Of a stretch of 64,000 nucleotides of DNA, positions 16,881-26,068 are shown piece after piece. Position 1 is the stretch's first letter. Every line of letters begins with the position of its first letter. The notes under the pieces were generated by a model. That model was not told where the DNA came from, did no database searches, and worked only from the letters and a program-made list of their open reading frames with translations. The translations under genes and the position numbers were made by a program. This stretch comes from an uncultured Bacilli bacterium (GTDB lineage Bacteria > Bacillota_I > Bacilli_A > RF39 > UBA660): assembly GCA_910577505.1 (NCBI GenBank), contig CAJTLN010000001.1:186001-250000 (forward strand). Direction: 5' to 3'.

Positions 16881-18245
16881 ATGAATGATACTATTTGCGC
16901 AATAGCTACAAGTCAAGGAGTAGGAGCAATAGCTATAATAAGAATTAGTGGTGAAGAAGCTGTTGAAATAGTAAATAAAATATTCAAAGGTAAAGATTTA
17001 ACAAAGGTTAATTCTCATACTATAAATTATGGTCACGTTGTTGATAAGTCGGGGAATATTATAGACGAAGTATTAGTTTCTGTAATGTTATCTCCAAGAA
17101 CATTTACTGCTGAAAATACTGTCGAAATAAACACTCATGGTGGAATAGCTCCAACAAATAAGGTATTAGAATTGCTTTTAACTAATGGATGTCGTCTAGC
17201 TGAACCAGGAGAATTTACTAAACGTGCATTCTTAAATGGAAGAATAGACTTATTAGAAGCAGAAGCTGTAATGGATATGATAAATGCAAAAACAAATGCT
17301 CAAAGAGAATTAGCTGTTAATCAAATATCGGGTAAAGTATCTAATTTAATAAACTCATTAAGAGATGATATGGTCCAAATAATTTCCAACATAAATGTTA
17401 ATATTGATTATCCAGAATATGATGATGTTGATATCATAACTAACGACATATTAGTACCCAAAATAACCAACTTAAAAGAGAGAATAACTAAAATACTAAA
17501 AGAAAGCCGTAATGGTCGTATCATTAAAGATGGAATTAAAACATCTATAATAGGTCGTCCAAATGTAGGTAAAAGTAGTCTTCTTAATGCTTTATTAGAA
17601 GAGGATAAAGCTATTGTAACAGATATCGCAGGTACTACAAGAGATATAGTAGAAGGTCAAATTAATATTAATGGGATATTGCTTAATATGATAGATACAG
17701 CTGGTATTAGAGAAACTGATGATATAATAGAAGCAATGGGTGTTGAAAAGAGTATTAAAATGATGAATGAATCCGATTTAGTATTATTTGTCCTAAATAA
17801 TAATGAAGAATTAACAGATGATATAAAGACCTTATTATCAGAAGTAAAAGATAAAACATACATCATTATAATAAATAAAAATGATTTACCAAGAAAACTA
17901 AATTTAAATGAAATAGATGTTGATAATAGCAATATTATTAACATTAGTATAAAAAATAACCAAGGAATAGAAGAACTAAAACAAAAAATTATTGCTTTAT
18001 TTAATATTTCCCAAATTGAAGGATCAGATCCAACTTACTTAAGCAATACAAGAAGTATAAGTATCTTAGAAAACTGCTTAGAATCTATTATTGCCGTAGA
18101 AGAAGGTGTAAAAAATAATCAACCAATTGATATGATTGAATTAGATATAAAAGATATATGGGAAAAACTAGGAACAATAAATGGAACAACATATGAAGAA
18201 GAACTATTAGATGAAATGTTTAGTAGATTTTGTCTTGGGAAATAA
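16881..18245 (+). CDS. mnmE: tRNA modification GTPase MnmE
   Basis: With MnmG it modifies the wobble uridine of several tRNAs. The N-terminal folate-binding domain starts MNDTICAIATSQGVGAIAIIRISG. The G domain has GRPNVGKSSLLNALL (G1), DIAGTTRD (G2), DTAGIRE (G3) and NKND (G4). The protein ends FCLGK with the essential C-terminal cysteine. The ATG at 16881 has AAAAGGAG 9 bases before it; the frame start at 16845 lies at a -10-like element (TATAAT at 16851-16856) and is rejected. mnmG follows directly. Confidence 0.97.
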   Translation: MNDTICAIATSQGVGAIAIIRISGEEAVEIVNKIFKGKDLTKVNSHTINYGHVVDKSGNIIDEVLVSVMLSPRTFTAENTVEINTHGGIAPTNKVLELLLTNGCRLAEPGEFTKRAFLNGRIDLLEAEAVMDMINAKTNAQRELAVNQISGKVSNLINSLRDDMVQIISNINVNIDYPEYDDVDIITNDILVPKITNLKERITKILKESRNGRIIKDGIKTSIIGRPNVGKSSLLNALLEEDKAIVTDIAGTTRDIVEGQININGILLNMIDTAGIRETDDIIEAMGVEKSIKMMNESDLVLFVLNNNEELTDDIKTLLSEVKDKTYIIIINKNDLPRKLNLNEIDVDNSNIINISIKNNQGIEELKQKIIALFNISQIEGSDPTYLSNTRSISILENCLESIIAVEEGVKNNQPIDMIELDIKDIWEKLGTINGTTYEEELLDEMFSRFCLGK

Positions 18246-18263
18246 AAGGAGTTGTTAATAACT

Positions 18264-20132
18264 ATGAAAGATATAATAGTAGTGGGCGGTGGACATGCTG
18301 GTTGTGAAGCAGCTCATGCATGTGCTGTAAAAGGACACGATACATTATTGATTACAAGTAATTTAAAAAATATTGCTGATATGCCTTGTAATCCTCATAT
18401 TGGAGGAAGTGCAAAAGGTATAGTAGTTCGCGAAATAGATGCCTTAGGAGGTGTAATGGGTAAAGTAGCTGATAAAACTCATCTTCAAATAAAGATGTTA
18501 AATAGCGCAAAAGGTCCTGCTGTTCAATCTCTAAGAGCTCAAGGAGACAAAATTACATATCCACGCGAAATGTTATCAGTTTTAAATTCATTAGAACATT
18601 TAGAAATAAAAGAAGCGATGGTTGAAGATTTAATTGTGGATTCTGGCAAAGTAAAAGGCGTAATCTTAGAAGATGGAACAAAAATAGAAGCTAAATCAGT
18701 TATATTAACAACAGGTACTTACTTAAAAGCCGATATACTTGTGGGAAATACACGTACAAGAAAAGGACCACACGGAGAAAAACCATCTAATCATCTTAGT
18801 GACAAATTAAAAGAATATGGATTTAATATCATTAGATTGAAAACAGGTACTCCTCAAAGGTTAGATAAAAACACAATTGACTTTAGTAAAACAAAATTGG
18901 AACCAGGAGATAATGTCTTCCATACATTTAGTTTTGACTTAGAACCTTGCTATAAAATAGAAGAACAAGAACCTTGTTATCTAACGTATACAACCGAACG
19001 TACTCATCAAATAATTAGAGATAATTTAAATAAATCAAGTATGTATGGTGCTTTAGATGACATAAAGGGAATAGGTCCAAGATATTGTCCTTCAATAGAA
19101 GATAAAGTAGTAAGATTCTCTGATAAAGAAAGACATCAATTATTCCTAGAACCAGAAAGTAGATACTATGATGATATTTATTTACAAGGATTTTCTACAT
19201 CAATGCCACCAGAAGTTCAAGAAGAAATGGTACATAGTTTACCAGGTCTTGAAAATGCCAAAATTTTAAAATATGGCTATGCTATTGAATATGATGCTAT
19301 CTATCCAACTCAGTTAAATGCATCATTAGAAACAAAAGTCTTAGAAAATCTTTATACGGCTGGTCAAATTAATGGTACAAGTGGATATGAAGAAGCAGCC
19401 TGTCAAGGCTTAATGGCAGGTATCAATGCATCTTTAAAATTAGAAGGAAAAGAACCATTAGTACTTAAAAGATCAGATGCGTATATTGGAGTTCTAATCG
19501 ACGACCTTATAACAAAAGGAATCAAAGATCCTTATAGATTACTAACTTCACGTGCCGAATTTAGACTTCTATTACGTAGTGATAATGCTGATTTAAGATT
19601 AAGGAGAAAAGGCTACGAAGTTGGGATGATTTCAAAAGAACAAATAACTAAATTAAATAAAAAAGAAGAAGATATAAATTCTCTCCTAGAGTATATGAAA
19701 AATATTAAACTTAAAGTGACAGATGAAGTAAGAACATCCTTTGAAAATAATAATTATCAAGTGCCAACTGCTTCTCTTAGCTTAGAACAATTAATAAAAA
19801 GACCAGAACTATCAATGGAATTTTTAAGCAATTTAATAGATATACCTTTCAGTGAAGATATAAAAGAACAAGTAAGTATTAATTTAAAATATGAAGGATA
19901 TATAACTAAAGCTTACAAAGAAGCAGAAAAAATGTTAAAACTTGAGAAAAAACAAATACCAGAAGATATTGATTATGATAGAGTTAACAATATAGCTTCT
20001 GAAGCTCGCCAAAAACTAAAAGAAGTAAGACCAACAACTATAGCTCAAGCTATTCGTATAAGTGGCGTAAATCCAGCAGATATTTCAATACTATCTGTAT
20101 ATTTAAAAAAGGAATATGGAAAAGATGAATAA
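18264..20132 (+). CDS. mnmG: tRNA uridine-5-carboxymethylaminomethyl modification enzyme MnmG (GidA)
   Basis: FAD-dependent partner of MnmE. The N-terminus has the FAD dinucleotide motif IVVGGGHAGCEAAHA, then NPHIGGSAKGIVVREIDALGG and the cysteine-bearing GTSGYEEAACQGLMAGINA. The C-terminal helical domain (RRKGYEVGMISKEQ...) that contacts MnmE is complete. The ATG at 18264 is preferred over an in-frame TTG at 18252, which sits on the AAAGGAG site. It is 622 residues, the normal length. Its end overlaps rsmG. Confidence 0.97.
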   Translation: MKDIIVVGGGHAGCEAAHACAVKGHDTLLITSNLKNIADMPCNPHIGGSAKGIVVREIDALGGVMGKVADKTHLQIKMLNSAKGPAVQSLRAQGDKITYPREMLSVLNSLEHLEIKEAMVEDLIVDSGKVKGVILEDGTKIEAKSVILTTGTYLKADILVGNTRTRKGPHGEKPSNHLSDKLKEYGFNIIRLKTGTPQRLDKNTIDFSKTKLEPGDNVFHTFSFDLEPCYKIEEQEPCYLTYTTERTHQIIRDNLNKSSMYGALDDIKGIGPRYCPSIEDKVVRFSDKERHQLFLEPESRYYDDIYLQGFSTSMPPEVQEEMVHSLPGLENAKILKYGYAIEYDAIYPTQLNASLETKVLENLYTAGQINGTSGYEEAACQGLMAGINASLKLEGKEPLVLKRSDAYIGVLIDDLITKGIKDPYRLLTSRAEFRLLLRSDNADLRLRRKGYEVGMISKEQITKLNKKEEDINSLLEYMKNIKLKVTDEVRTSFENNNYQVPTASLSLEQLIKRPELSMEFLSNLIDIPFSEDIKEQVSINLKYEGYITKAYKEAEKMLKLEKKQIPEDIDYDRVNNIASEARQKLKEVRPTTIAQAIRISGVNPADISILSVYLKKEYGKDE

Positions 20133-20832
20133 AGAAGAATTTATAAATAAAGTAGGAGATTTAGGTATTAATTTAACTGACACTCAATTAAATCAGTTAA
20201 ATGAATATTGTAGATATTTACTTGAATATAACACTCATACAAATTTAACAGCAATAAAAGAAGAAAAACAAGTATATCTAAAACATTTTTATGATTCATT
20301 AACTTTTATAAAAGCAATAGATCCAACTAAATATGAAACATTATTAGATATAGGAACAGGAGCAGGCTTTCCAGGAATGGTCTTAAAAATAGTATTTCCC
20401 AACCTAGAAGTTACATTATTAGATTCGAATAATAAGAAAATAAATTTTTTAAAAGAGCTTACAATGAAATTAGGACTTACTAAAGTAAATTTCTTCCATG
20501 GACGAGCAGAAGATTTCTGTAAAAAAAATAGAGAAAAATTCGATCTTGTAACAGCAAGAGCTGTAAGCAATATGACAGTTCTAACAGAATTATGTTTACC
20601 TTTAGTAAGAGTAGATGGCTACTTTATAGCTATGAAAGGCTCAAATATAGATGAAATAATTGAATCTAAAGTAGCTATCACAAAGTTAGGTGGAAACTTA
20701 GAAAATATTATAGACTTCACTTTACCACAAGAAGAAAGCAGACGTAATATTGCTAAAATAAAAAAAGAAAAATTAACACCAAAAGAGTACCCAAGACGAT
20801 ATGAAAAAATAGTTAAAAGCCCATTGAAATAA
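20125..20832 (+). CDS. rsmG: 16S rRNA (guanine-N7) methyltransferase RsmG
   Basis: Methylates G527 of 16S rRNA (E. coli numbering). The SAM-binding motif is LLDIGTGAGFPGMVLKI, followed by VTLLDSNNKKINFLKEL and TARAVSNMTVLTELCLP. I chose the ATG at 20125, which overlaps the mnmG stop by 8 bp; an ATG at 20116 is possible but sits too close to the GGA. The mnmE-mnmG-rsmG-noc series is conserved. Confidence 0.95.
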   Translation: MNKEEFINKVGDLGINLTDTQLNQLNEYCRYLLEYNTHTNLTAIKEEKQVYLKHFYDSLTFIKAIDPTKYETLLDIGTGAGFPGMVLKIVFPNLEVTLLDSNNKKINFLKELTMKLGLTKVNFFHGRAEDFCKKNREKFDLVTARAVSNMTVLTELCLPLVRVDGYFIAMKGSNIDEIIESKVAITKLGGNLENIIDFTLPQEESRRNIAKIKKEKLTPKEYPRRYEKIVKSPLK

Positions 20833-20891
20833 AATGGGAAATAATGTATTATTAATAATAGGATAGACTATAAAAAGGGGCTGACTAATAT

Positions 20892-22388
20892 ATGAATTTA
20901 GAATCAGGAGTACTACAAGTACATATAGAAGATATTATACCTAATAGATTTCAACCAAGACTTACCTTTGATGAACAAGGATTAAAAGAATTATCAGATT
21001 CTATAAGAGAACATGGGATAATTCAGCCTCTTGTGTTAAGAAAATTGGGAGACAAATTCGAAATAATAGCAGGAGAGCGTCGCTATAAAGCAGCTCAAAT
21101 AGCTGGATTAACAACAGTACCAGCAGTTATTGCTAATATAGATGATAACAAATCAGCAGAGGTAGCATTAGTAGAAAATGTTCAAAGACGTGATTTAACA
21201 GCTATTGAAGAAGCACGTTCATATAAAAGCCTTCTTGATAAAGGATATTTAACTCAAGAACAATTGGCTAAGCGTATGGGATTATCTCAACCATCTATTG
21301 CAAACAAATTACGCTTACTTAACTTAGATGAAGAAGTACAACAAGCACTTTTAGAAGAAAAAATATCTGAAAGACATGCCCGTACATTATTAACATTACA
21401 AGACAAAGAAGCTCAAAAAGAATGGTTACATAGAATAATTAATGAGAGATTAACAGTAAGGCAATTAGATTTAGAACTAAAAAAGCTTAAAGAAAATGAT
21501 GACGATGGAGGAGATGTTCCTATCGTATCGTCTATTCCAAGTATTGAAGATATAAAAGCAAATGCAATGGATATTGGTATGGCTAATCGTTTAGCATCAA
21601 CCCCTAAAGTAGAACAATTAGAAACTTTAGATACTCCAGAAACATTAGATACCTTAGATATTAATCCATCATCTAATCAAGGATTTAATACTATATCTAG
21701 TCCATCACCATTTGCAACATTTGATCCATCAATGAATAATAATCAAAATAGTTCATTTACAACTGCGACAAAAATACCAGAATTTAATATTGCTACTCCA
21801 AATTCAGCAAGTACTTTTGTCCCAAATGAAAGCTTAGCATCAATACCAAATGATAATAAATTCTTTGGAAGTAATAACGATTTCTTATCAAGTCCACAAC
21901 CAAGTAATAATACAATGTTTGAATCAACAACAAATATGTCGGTTTCAAATAATGGATTTGAAGTATTTGATGCCCCAACAAGCAATAATTCATTTGTAAC
22001 ACAACCAAGTGAACCACTAGAGTCAAGTATTCCAACACCAGCAACACCAATGTCACCATCAGAAATGAACAATAATAGCTCATTTAATTCAACTTTTGAT
22101 ATGAGTCCAAGTAATAAATTCTTTACTCCAACTCCAGAAGCACCAAGAGAGATTAATATTGATAATAAACCAGATACGTTAGTAGATCCAATGGATTCTG
22201 TAGATAAATTAATGGGAAATAATCCATCAACCAATTCTAAAAATGGAAAAATGGAATTAAAAGATGCTATAGCTGAAATTAGAACTACAATCGAAGGCTT
22301 AGGAGACAAAGGATTCTTTATTGACGTAGAAGAAATAGATTTCGATAGTAACTATCAAATAACAATGCGTATCCATAAAGATAATTAA
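20892..22388 (+). CDS. noc: Noc-like ParB-family protein with a long low-complexity linker
   Basis: The first 200 residues are a ParB/Noc CTPase and DNA-binding region: IIPNRFQPRLTFDEQGLKEL, the CTP-binding GERRYKAAQIAG, ENVQRRDLTAIEEARSY, and a helix-turn-helix LAKRMGLSQPSIANKLRLL. The last 50 residues (MELKDAIAEIRTTIEGLGDKGF...) look like the Noc/Spo0J dimer domain. Between them lie about 230 residues rich in N, S, P and T, not seen in ordinary Noc (about 280 residues in total). The N-terminal amphipathic membrane helix of B. subtilis Noc is absent, and an in-frame stop just upstream rules out a longer start. Position after rsmG and two perfect Noc sites nearby favour Noc over a second ParB. 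Confidence 0.85.
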   Translation: MNLESGVLQVHIEDIIPNRFQPRLTFDEQGLKELSDSIREHGIIQPLVLRKLGDKFEIIAGERRYKAAQIAGLTTVPAVIANIDDNKSAEVALVENVQRRDLTAIEEARSYKSLLDKGYLTQEQLAKRMGLSQPSIANKLRLLNLDEEVQQALLEEKISERHARTLLTLQDKEAQKEWLHRIINERLTVRQLDLELKKLKENDDDGGDVPIVSSIPSIEDIKANAMDIGMANRLASTPKVEQLETLDTPETLDTLDINPSSNQGFNTISSPSPFATFDPSMNNNQNSSFTTATKIPEFNIATPNSASTFVPNESLASIPNDNKFFGSNNDFLSSPQPSNNTMFESTTNMSVSNNGFEVFDAPTSNNSFVTQPSEPLESSIPTPATPMSPSEMNNNSSFNSTFDMSPSNKFFTPTPEAPREINIDNKPDTLVDPMDSVDKLMGNNPSTNSKNGKMELKDAIAEIRTTIEGLGDKGFFIDVEEIDFDSNYQITMRIHKDN

Positions 22389-22394
22389 TATACA

Positions 22395-22450
22395 AACAAA
22401 AAACTAGTAGATTAAATCTACTAGTTTTTTAATTACTATATTAAAAGTTG
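22395..22450 (+). repeat. Flanking repeat copy A, with terminator of noc
   Basis: AACTAGTAGAT-TAA-ATCTACTAGTT forms a stem of about 12 bp followed by T residues, ending the noc message. The same sequence with its flanks (AAACAAAA before; TTAATTA...CTATATTAAA after) recurs at 26069-26131, so the two copies bracket the cassette between them. Confidence 0.85.
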
Positions 22451-22486
22451 AGCATTTCTCTACTAAATTGAGCAAGACTCAACAAT
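22447..22486. promoter_or_regulatory. Inverted repeat upstream of the secreted-protein cassette
   Basis: GTTGAG and CTCAAC enclose a second TTGAG, and TTGAG-CAAGA-CTCAA forms a tight inverted repeat. The AT-rich region that follows ends in GATAAT about 30 bp before the gene start, so this may be an operator. I see no certain -35 box. Confidence 0.35.
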
Positions 22487-22534
22487 TAATTTTTCTTAAA
22501 TATGATAATATGAGATTAGAAAGGAGAAAATCCA

Positions 22535-22966
22535 ATGAAATATAAAACAAAAATATTTTTATCATTAACTTTAATTGCTTTTTCAATAAGTACAGTATAC
22601 GCAGGAGATTATATCTTTACTGGAACTACAACTTTATCAAATAAAATAGTTAATAATAATGTTACTAACCCAGCATTTAAAGTTGAAAGAAGCATTGGAA
22701 GATATTTTAATACTTACATAATGAACGCTCGTAATATTACAGGTCAGAATGCTTCTGGTGGAATAAGAGCTTTTGTAACAGTAAAAAGAAAAAATAATCT
22801 TGTATGGACATTTACTGAGGAACAACAAGCTGGAATTTATAAAGGAACAAGTATATATCATTTTTGGAATACACAGCAAGCAGGAGAAAAAATAACTTCA
22901 GTATCATGGCAAAATAGAACGGGCAATACATCCTTTACTGCAGATTTTAAAATAGAGCAATTATAA
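22535..22966 (+). CDS. Small secreted protein of unknown family
   Basis: A 143-residue protein with a clear signal peptide (MKYKTKIFLSLTLIAFSISTVYA, cleavage expected after VYA). The mature part is about 120 residues, has no cysteine, and is rich in T, N and aromatic residues (VWTFTEEQQAG, YHFWNTQQAG, VSWQNRTGN), suggesting a small beta-sheet domain. The start has AGAAAGGAGA upstream. An ABC transporter of the MacB/LolD type follows at once, so it may be an exported effector, a bacteriocin-like protein, or a stress sensor for the transporter. The layout recalls lactococcin-972 loci, but it is longer than that family and I do not recognise it. Confidence 0.8.
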   Translation: MKYKTKIFLSLTLIAFSISTVYAGDYIFTGTTTLSNKIVNNNVTNPAFKVERSIGRYFNTYIMNARNITGQNASGGIRAFVTVKRKNNLVWTFTEEQQAGIYKGTSIYHFWNTQQAGEKITSVSWQNRTGNTSFTADFKIEQL

Positions 22967-23033
22967 TCAAACCAAATTAATATTTATTGTTTTGTTTTAT
23001 ATTCTTATATATAATAAATTTAGGAGAAGTAAT

Positions 23034-23726
23034 ATGAGTGAAAAAGTTATAGAATTAAAGGACCTATCAAAAGATTACATAACATTAAATAAAAAAATAG
23101 AAGTCCTAAAGAAAGTAAATTATAAATTTTCTAAAAATAAATTATATGCTATACAAGGTCATAGTGGAAGTGGAAAAACAACGTTGGTAAAAATACTTGG
23201 ATTAATGGTAAAACCAACTTCTGGAGATTACTTTTTATATGAACAAAAAGTTAACTCCCTTACTGATGATGAAGAATCTTCATATCGTCTAAATCACATA
23301 GGTTTTATTTTCCAAGAATATAATTTAAATCCATATTTAACAGCTTTTGAAAATGTAAGTATTCCTTTGGTTATTAATAAAAAAATACCTCGCTCAAAGC
23401 GAAAAGAACATATAAATTCACTATTGAAAAAAGTAGGCTTAGAAGATAGAGAAACGCATTTTCCAAAAGAACTATCAGGTGGTGAACAACAACGTGTTGC
23501 TATAGCTCGTGCATTGGCAAATAATCCAGATATTATTATCGCCGATGAACCAACAGGTAATCTAGATAAAGAAAATGAGAAAATAGTATTTAATTTACTA
23601 AAAGAATTATCAAAAGAAGGCAAATGCGTAATTGTTGTAAGTCATAGTTTAGAAATATTAAAATATGCAGATATTCACCTTTTAATGGAAAATGGTATTT
23701 TAAGCGAGGTTAAAGATGATATTTGA
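23034..23726 (+). CDS. ABC transporter ATP-binding protein (MacB/LolD type)
   Basis: A 230-residue ATPase with Walker A GHSGSGKTTLVKILG, Q-loop FIFQEYNLNPYLTAFENV, signature LSGGEQQRVAIARAL, Walker B IIIADEPTGNLD and the H-loop SHS. The Q-loop and EPTGNLD pattern place it with the MacB/LolD/FtsE group that drives FtsX-like permeases. The ATG at 23034 has AGGAGAAGTAAT upstream; the longer frame from 22992 is rejected. It overlaps the first permease by 11 bp. Substrate unknown; the neighbouring secreted protein is the obvious candidate. Confidence 0.93.
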   Translation: MSEKVIELKDLSKDYITLNKKIEVLKKVNYKFSKNKLYAIQGHSGSGKTTLVKILGLMVKPTSGDYFLYEQKVNSLTDDEESSYRLNHIGFIFQEYNLNPYLTAFENVSIPLVINKKIPRSKRKEHINSLLKKVGLEDRETHFPKELSGGEQQRVAIARALANNPDIIIADEPTGNLDKENEKIVFNLLKELSKEGKCVIVVSHSLEILKYADIHLLMENGILSEVKDDI

Positions 23727-24951
23727 TTATCTTAAAGAATCTATAAATAATATTAGAAGAAATAAAAAAAATAAGACTCTAATTATAATTTTTACATTAC
23801 TATTTGTACTATTATTCATTGACATAATATTCTATAAAAACTTTAAAGAATTTATTAATCTATCAACAAATAAAAATGTTGGTTTTAGAACATTTACAGT
23901 TTATAAAGAAAAAATAACTTTTAATAGTGCTGTAGCTGAATTGAAAAATATTGAAGAAATAGTAGAAGTATTTCCATCATCTTATTATAGTTATGGTATA
24001 GAAACTGATATAAGAACTAATAATTTAGATGGAGAAATAGACTTATTATATGGTACAAAAAATATTACTCCTAAATCTATTTTAGGTAAACAAATTGAAG
24101 AATTACAAACGGGAGAAATTATATGTCCATATGATTTTTATCCTGATACGTCTGCTTATTCTTTAAAAATAGATTCTTCCAAAATAATAAAACCAGATGA
24201 ATCTTTAAATTATGAATTTAATGCATTTTATCTAAATGTCAAAATAATTGATGATAAACCAATACCAGATAAAGAAAGAGCTATAAAGAAATTTAAAATA
24301 GTAGGTTTATATGATAATAAATTAGTGATGAATCAAAATAATCAGTGTTATATAACACCACAAGATATGAAAACTTTACAAAGTAGCTTAAATCCTCACC
24401 TTAATTATGAAACAAGTAATGATGTGTTTGTATATGTTGTAATAGATAATGCTAAAAACTTAGATAAAGTCCAAGAAGAACTAAAGAAGATTGGTTATAA
24501 CCTTAGTCAAGATACTTTAATGAGCATAGATAAAAAAAGTATTAATTTAATAATAACTTTATCTATGACATTTTTAATAGTAGTAATTTTTACAATAATA
24601 TTAATTCAATTTAGTTATATTAACAAGAAACTAGAAAATGAATCTCAATATTTAGGAATTTTAAAAGCTTGCGGTTACAATAAAAAGCAAATAATATTAA
24701 AGCAATTTGTAGATGTTATTACTACACTAACTATTATTTTTATCATTAGTATAACTATATTTAACATTCTATTTATCTTAACAATTAATTCATCTTTTAA
24801 TAGTTTTAAATATATAGGATTTGAAATGTCTAATAGCAATTACTTACTAATTATTGCGTTTTTTATAACAACATCTATGATATTATTTATGTGTTATTTT
24901 ATGATTAATAAAAAAATAAATAATTCAGCAGATTATCTGTTAAAGGAGTAA
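23716..24951 (+). CDS. FtsX/MacB-like ABC permease
   Basis: A 411-residue membrane protein: one N-terminal helix (about 21-41), an extracellular domain of some 230 residues, then three helices (about 274-298, 328-352, 372-394). This is the MacB/FtsX layout, in which mechanical movement rather than a channel moves or signals the substrate. The loop after the second helix (LGILKACGYNKKQI) is the typical FtsX coupling region. It overlaps the ATPase and the next permease, so all are co-translated. Confidence 0.85.
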   Translation: MIFDYLKESINNIRRNKKNKTLIIIFTLLFVLLFIDIIFYKNFKEFINLSTNKNVGFRTFTVYKEKITFNSAVAELKNIEEIVEVFPSSYYSYGIETDIRTNNLDGEIDLLYGTKNITPKSILGKQIEELQTGEIICPYDFYPDTSAYSLKIDSSKIIKPDESLNYEFNAFYLNVKIIDDKPIPDKERAIKKFKIVGLYDNKLVMNQNNQCYITPQDMKTLQSSLNPHLNYETSNDVFVYVVIDNAKNLDKVQEELKKIGYNLSQDTLMSIDKKSINLIITLSMTFLIVVIFTIILIQFSYINKKLENESQYLGILKACGYNKKQIILKQFVDVITTLTIIFIISITIFNILFILTINSSFNSFKYIGFEMSNSNYLLIIAFFITTSMILFMCYFMINKKINNSADYLLKE

Positions 24952-24956
24952 TGAAA

Positions 24957-26024
24957 ATGGTATTTTTAAAAGGATTTTTACGTAAAAAGAAAACCAATAT
25001 ATTTATTGTAATTTTAAGTGCCTTATTAACTAGCTTATTTTTAATTAATAGTTTTTACAATAATTATAAAACACTTTATGATGGATTTATGAATGAACAC
25101 TCTGATTTTATTTTATTTTCTCAGGAAGACTATACAGATCAATTAACAAAAGAACAAAGTGTAGAGTCATTTATAAGAGCTCTAGATTTTGAAATAATTG
25201 ATTACAATATTGATTACAATATAGAAGAATCATCAGATACTTTAGAATCAATTTATGATAATTTAAAAATATCATCAAATACGATATTAGCTTTTCCTGA
25301 TTCTTATTGTAAAGTAAAATTGAAAAAAAATGAAATTGTATTAGCGATGCCAAACTTCGAATTAAATAAAGACGCAATAAAAAAACATATTAATCAAAAT
25401 ATAAATTTTAAACACAATACAAAAAAAATAAATTTAAGTATTAAAGATATAATTGAAGCAAAAGCCACTCCATATACATGTGTTTCAGAACAAGATTACA
25501 ATGAATTTTTAAAAGAAGAAACAAATAATATTTATTCTTTAAATATAAAAACATATTACGATGCTAATGAGCTAGAAATGAAATGGGATACATCTGATTA
25601 CAATGGATCTGTAAAGATTATTCACAATACATATCTTAAAGAAAATGATACAAATGATTATCGTTATTACACAGAGTTAATTGATGATTTAAAACTTATT
25701 AATATTATTTCTAGTATTATAATTTTCTTTGTTCTAATATTTGCCATTAAAGATTTAATAAATGAAGAAGAAAAAGATATATTAATGTTAAAAGAGCTAG
25801 GTTTTAAATCTAGTATAATAAATCTTATTACATTTGAAAAAATAATTTTGTTAGATATTATAATTACCTTTATTTCAATAGCAGTGTCTATAATTATATC
25901 TTCTATTTTAAATAATTTATGTAATATTAGTTTAAAAATAGTAACTTATGAATTATTTATTTTCATTTTTATAATATTAATTATAGAATTGATTTTTATA
26001 GTTATAAGAAATAAAAAAATTTAA
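24957..26024 (+). CDS. Second FtsX/MacB-like ABC permease
   Basis: A 355-residue protein with the same plan as the preceding permease: an N-terminal helix (about 13-32), a large extracellular domain, and three C-terminal helices. The loop ILMLKELGFKSSIINLITFEK is the FtsX coupling loop. With the first permease it would make a heterodimeric channel-like unit with the ATPase. The ATG at 24957 has GGAG 8 bases before it; an ATG at 24951 is too close to it. The protein is divergent from its partner, so the pair is not a recent duplication. Confidence 0.8.
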   Translation: MVFLKGFLRKKKTNIFIVILSALLTSLFLINSFYNNYKTLYDGFMNEHSDFILFSQEDYTDQLTKEQSVESFIRALDFEIIDYNIDYNIEESSDTLESIYDNLKISSNTILAFPDSYCKVKLKKNEIVLAMPNFELNKDAIKKHINQNINFKHNTKKINLSIKDIIEAKATPYTCVSEQDYNEFLKEETNNIYSLNIKTYYDANELEMKWDTSDYNGSVKIIHNTYLKENDTNDYRYYTELIDDLKLINIISSIIIFFVLIFAIKDLINEEEKDILMLKELGFKSSIINLITFEKIILLDIIITFISIAVSIIISSILNNLCNISLKIVTYELFIFIFIILIIELIFIVIRNKKI

Positions 26025-26068
26025 AATATGTCGAAAGAATATTTTGATTATACATTAAGGAGAATAAT

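Noticed and set aside
21743..22309. A 188-residue minus-strand frame inside the Noc-like gene
   Set aside because: It is the reverse complement of the low-complexity linker; the plus frame has a start, conserved domains and the right neighbours.
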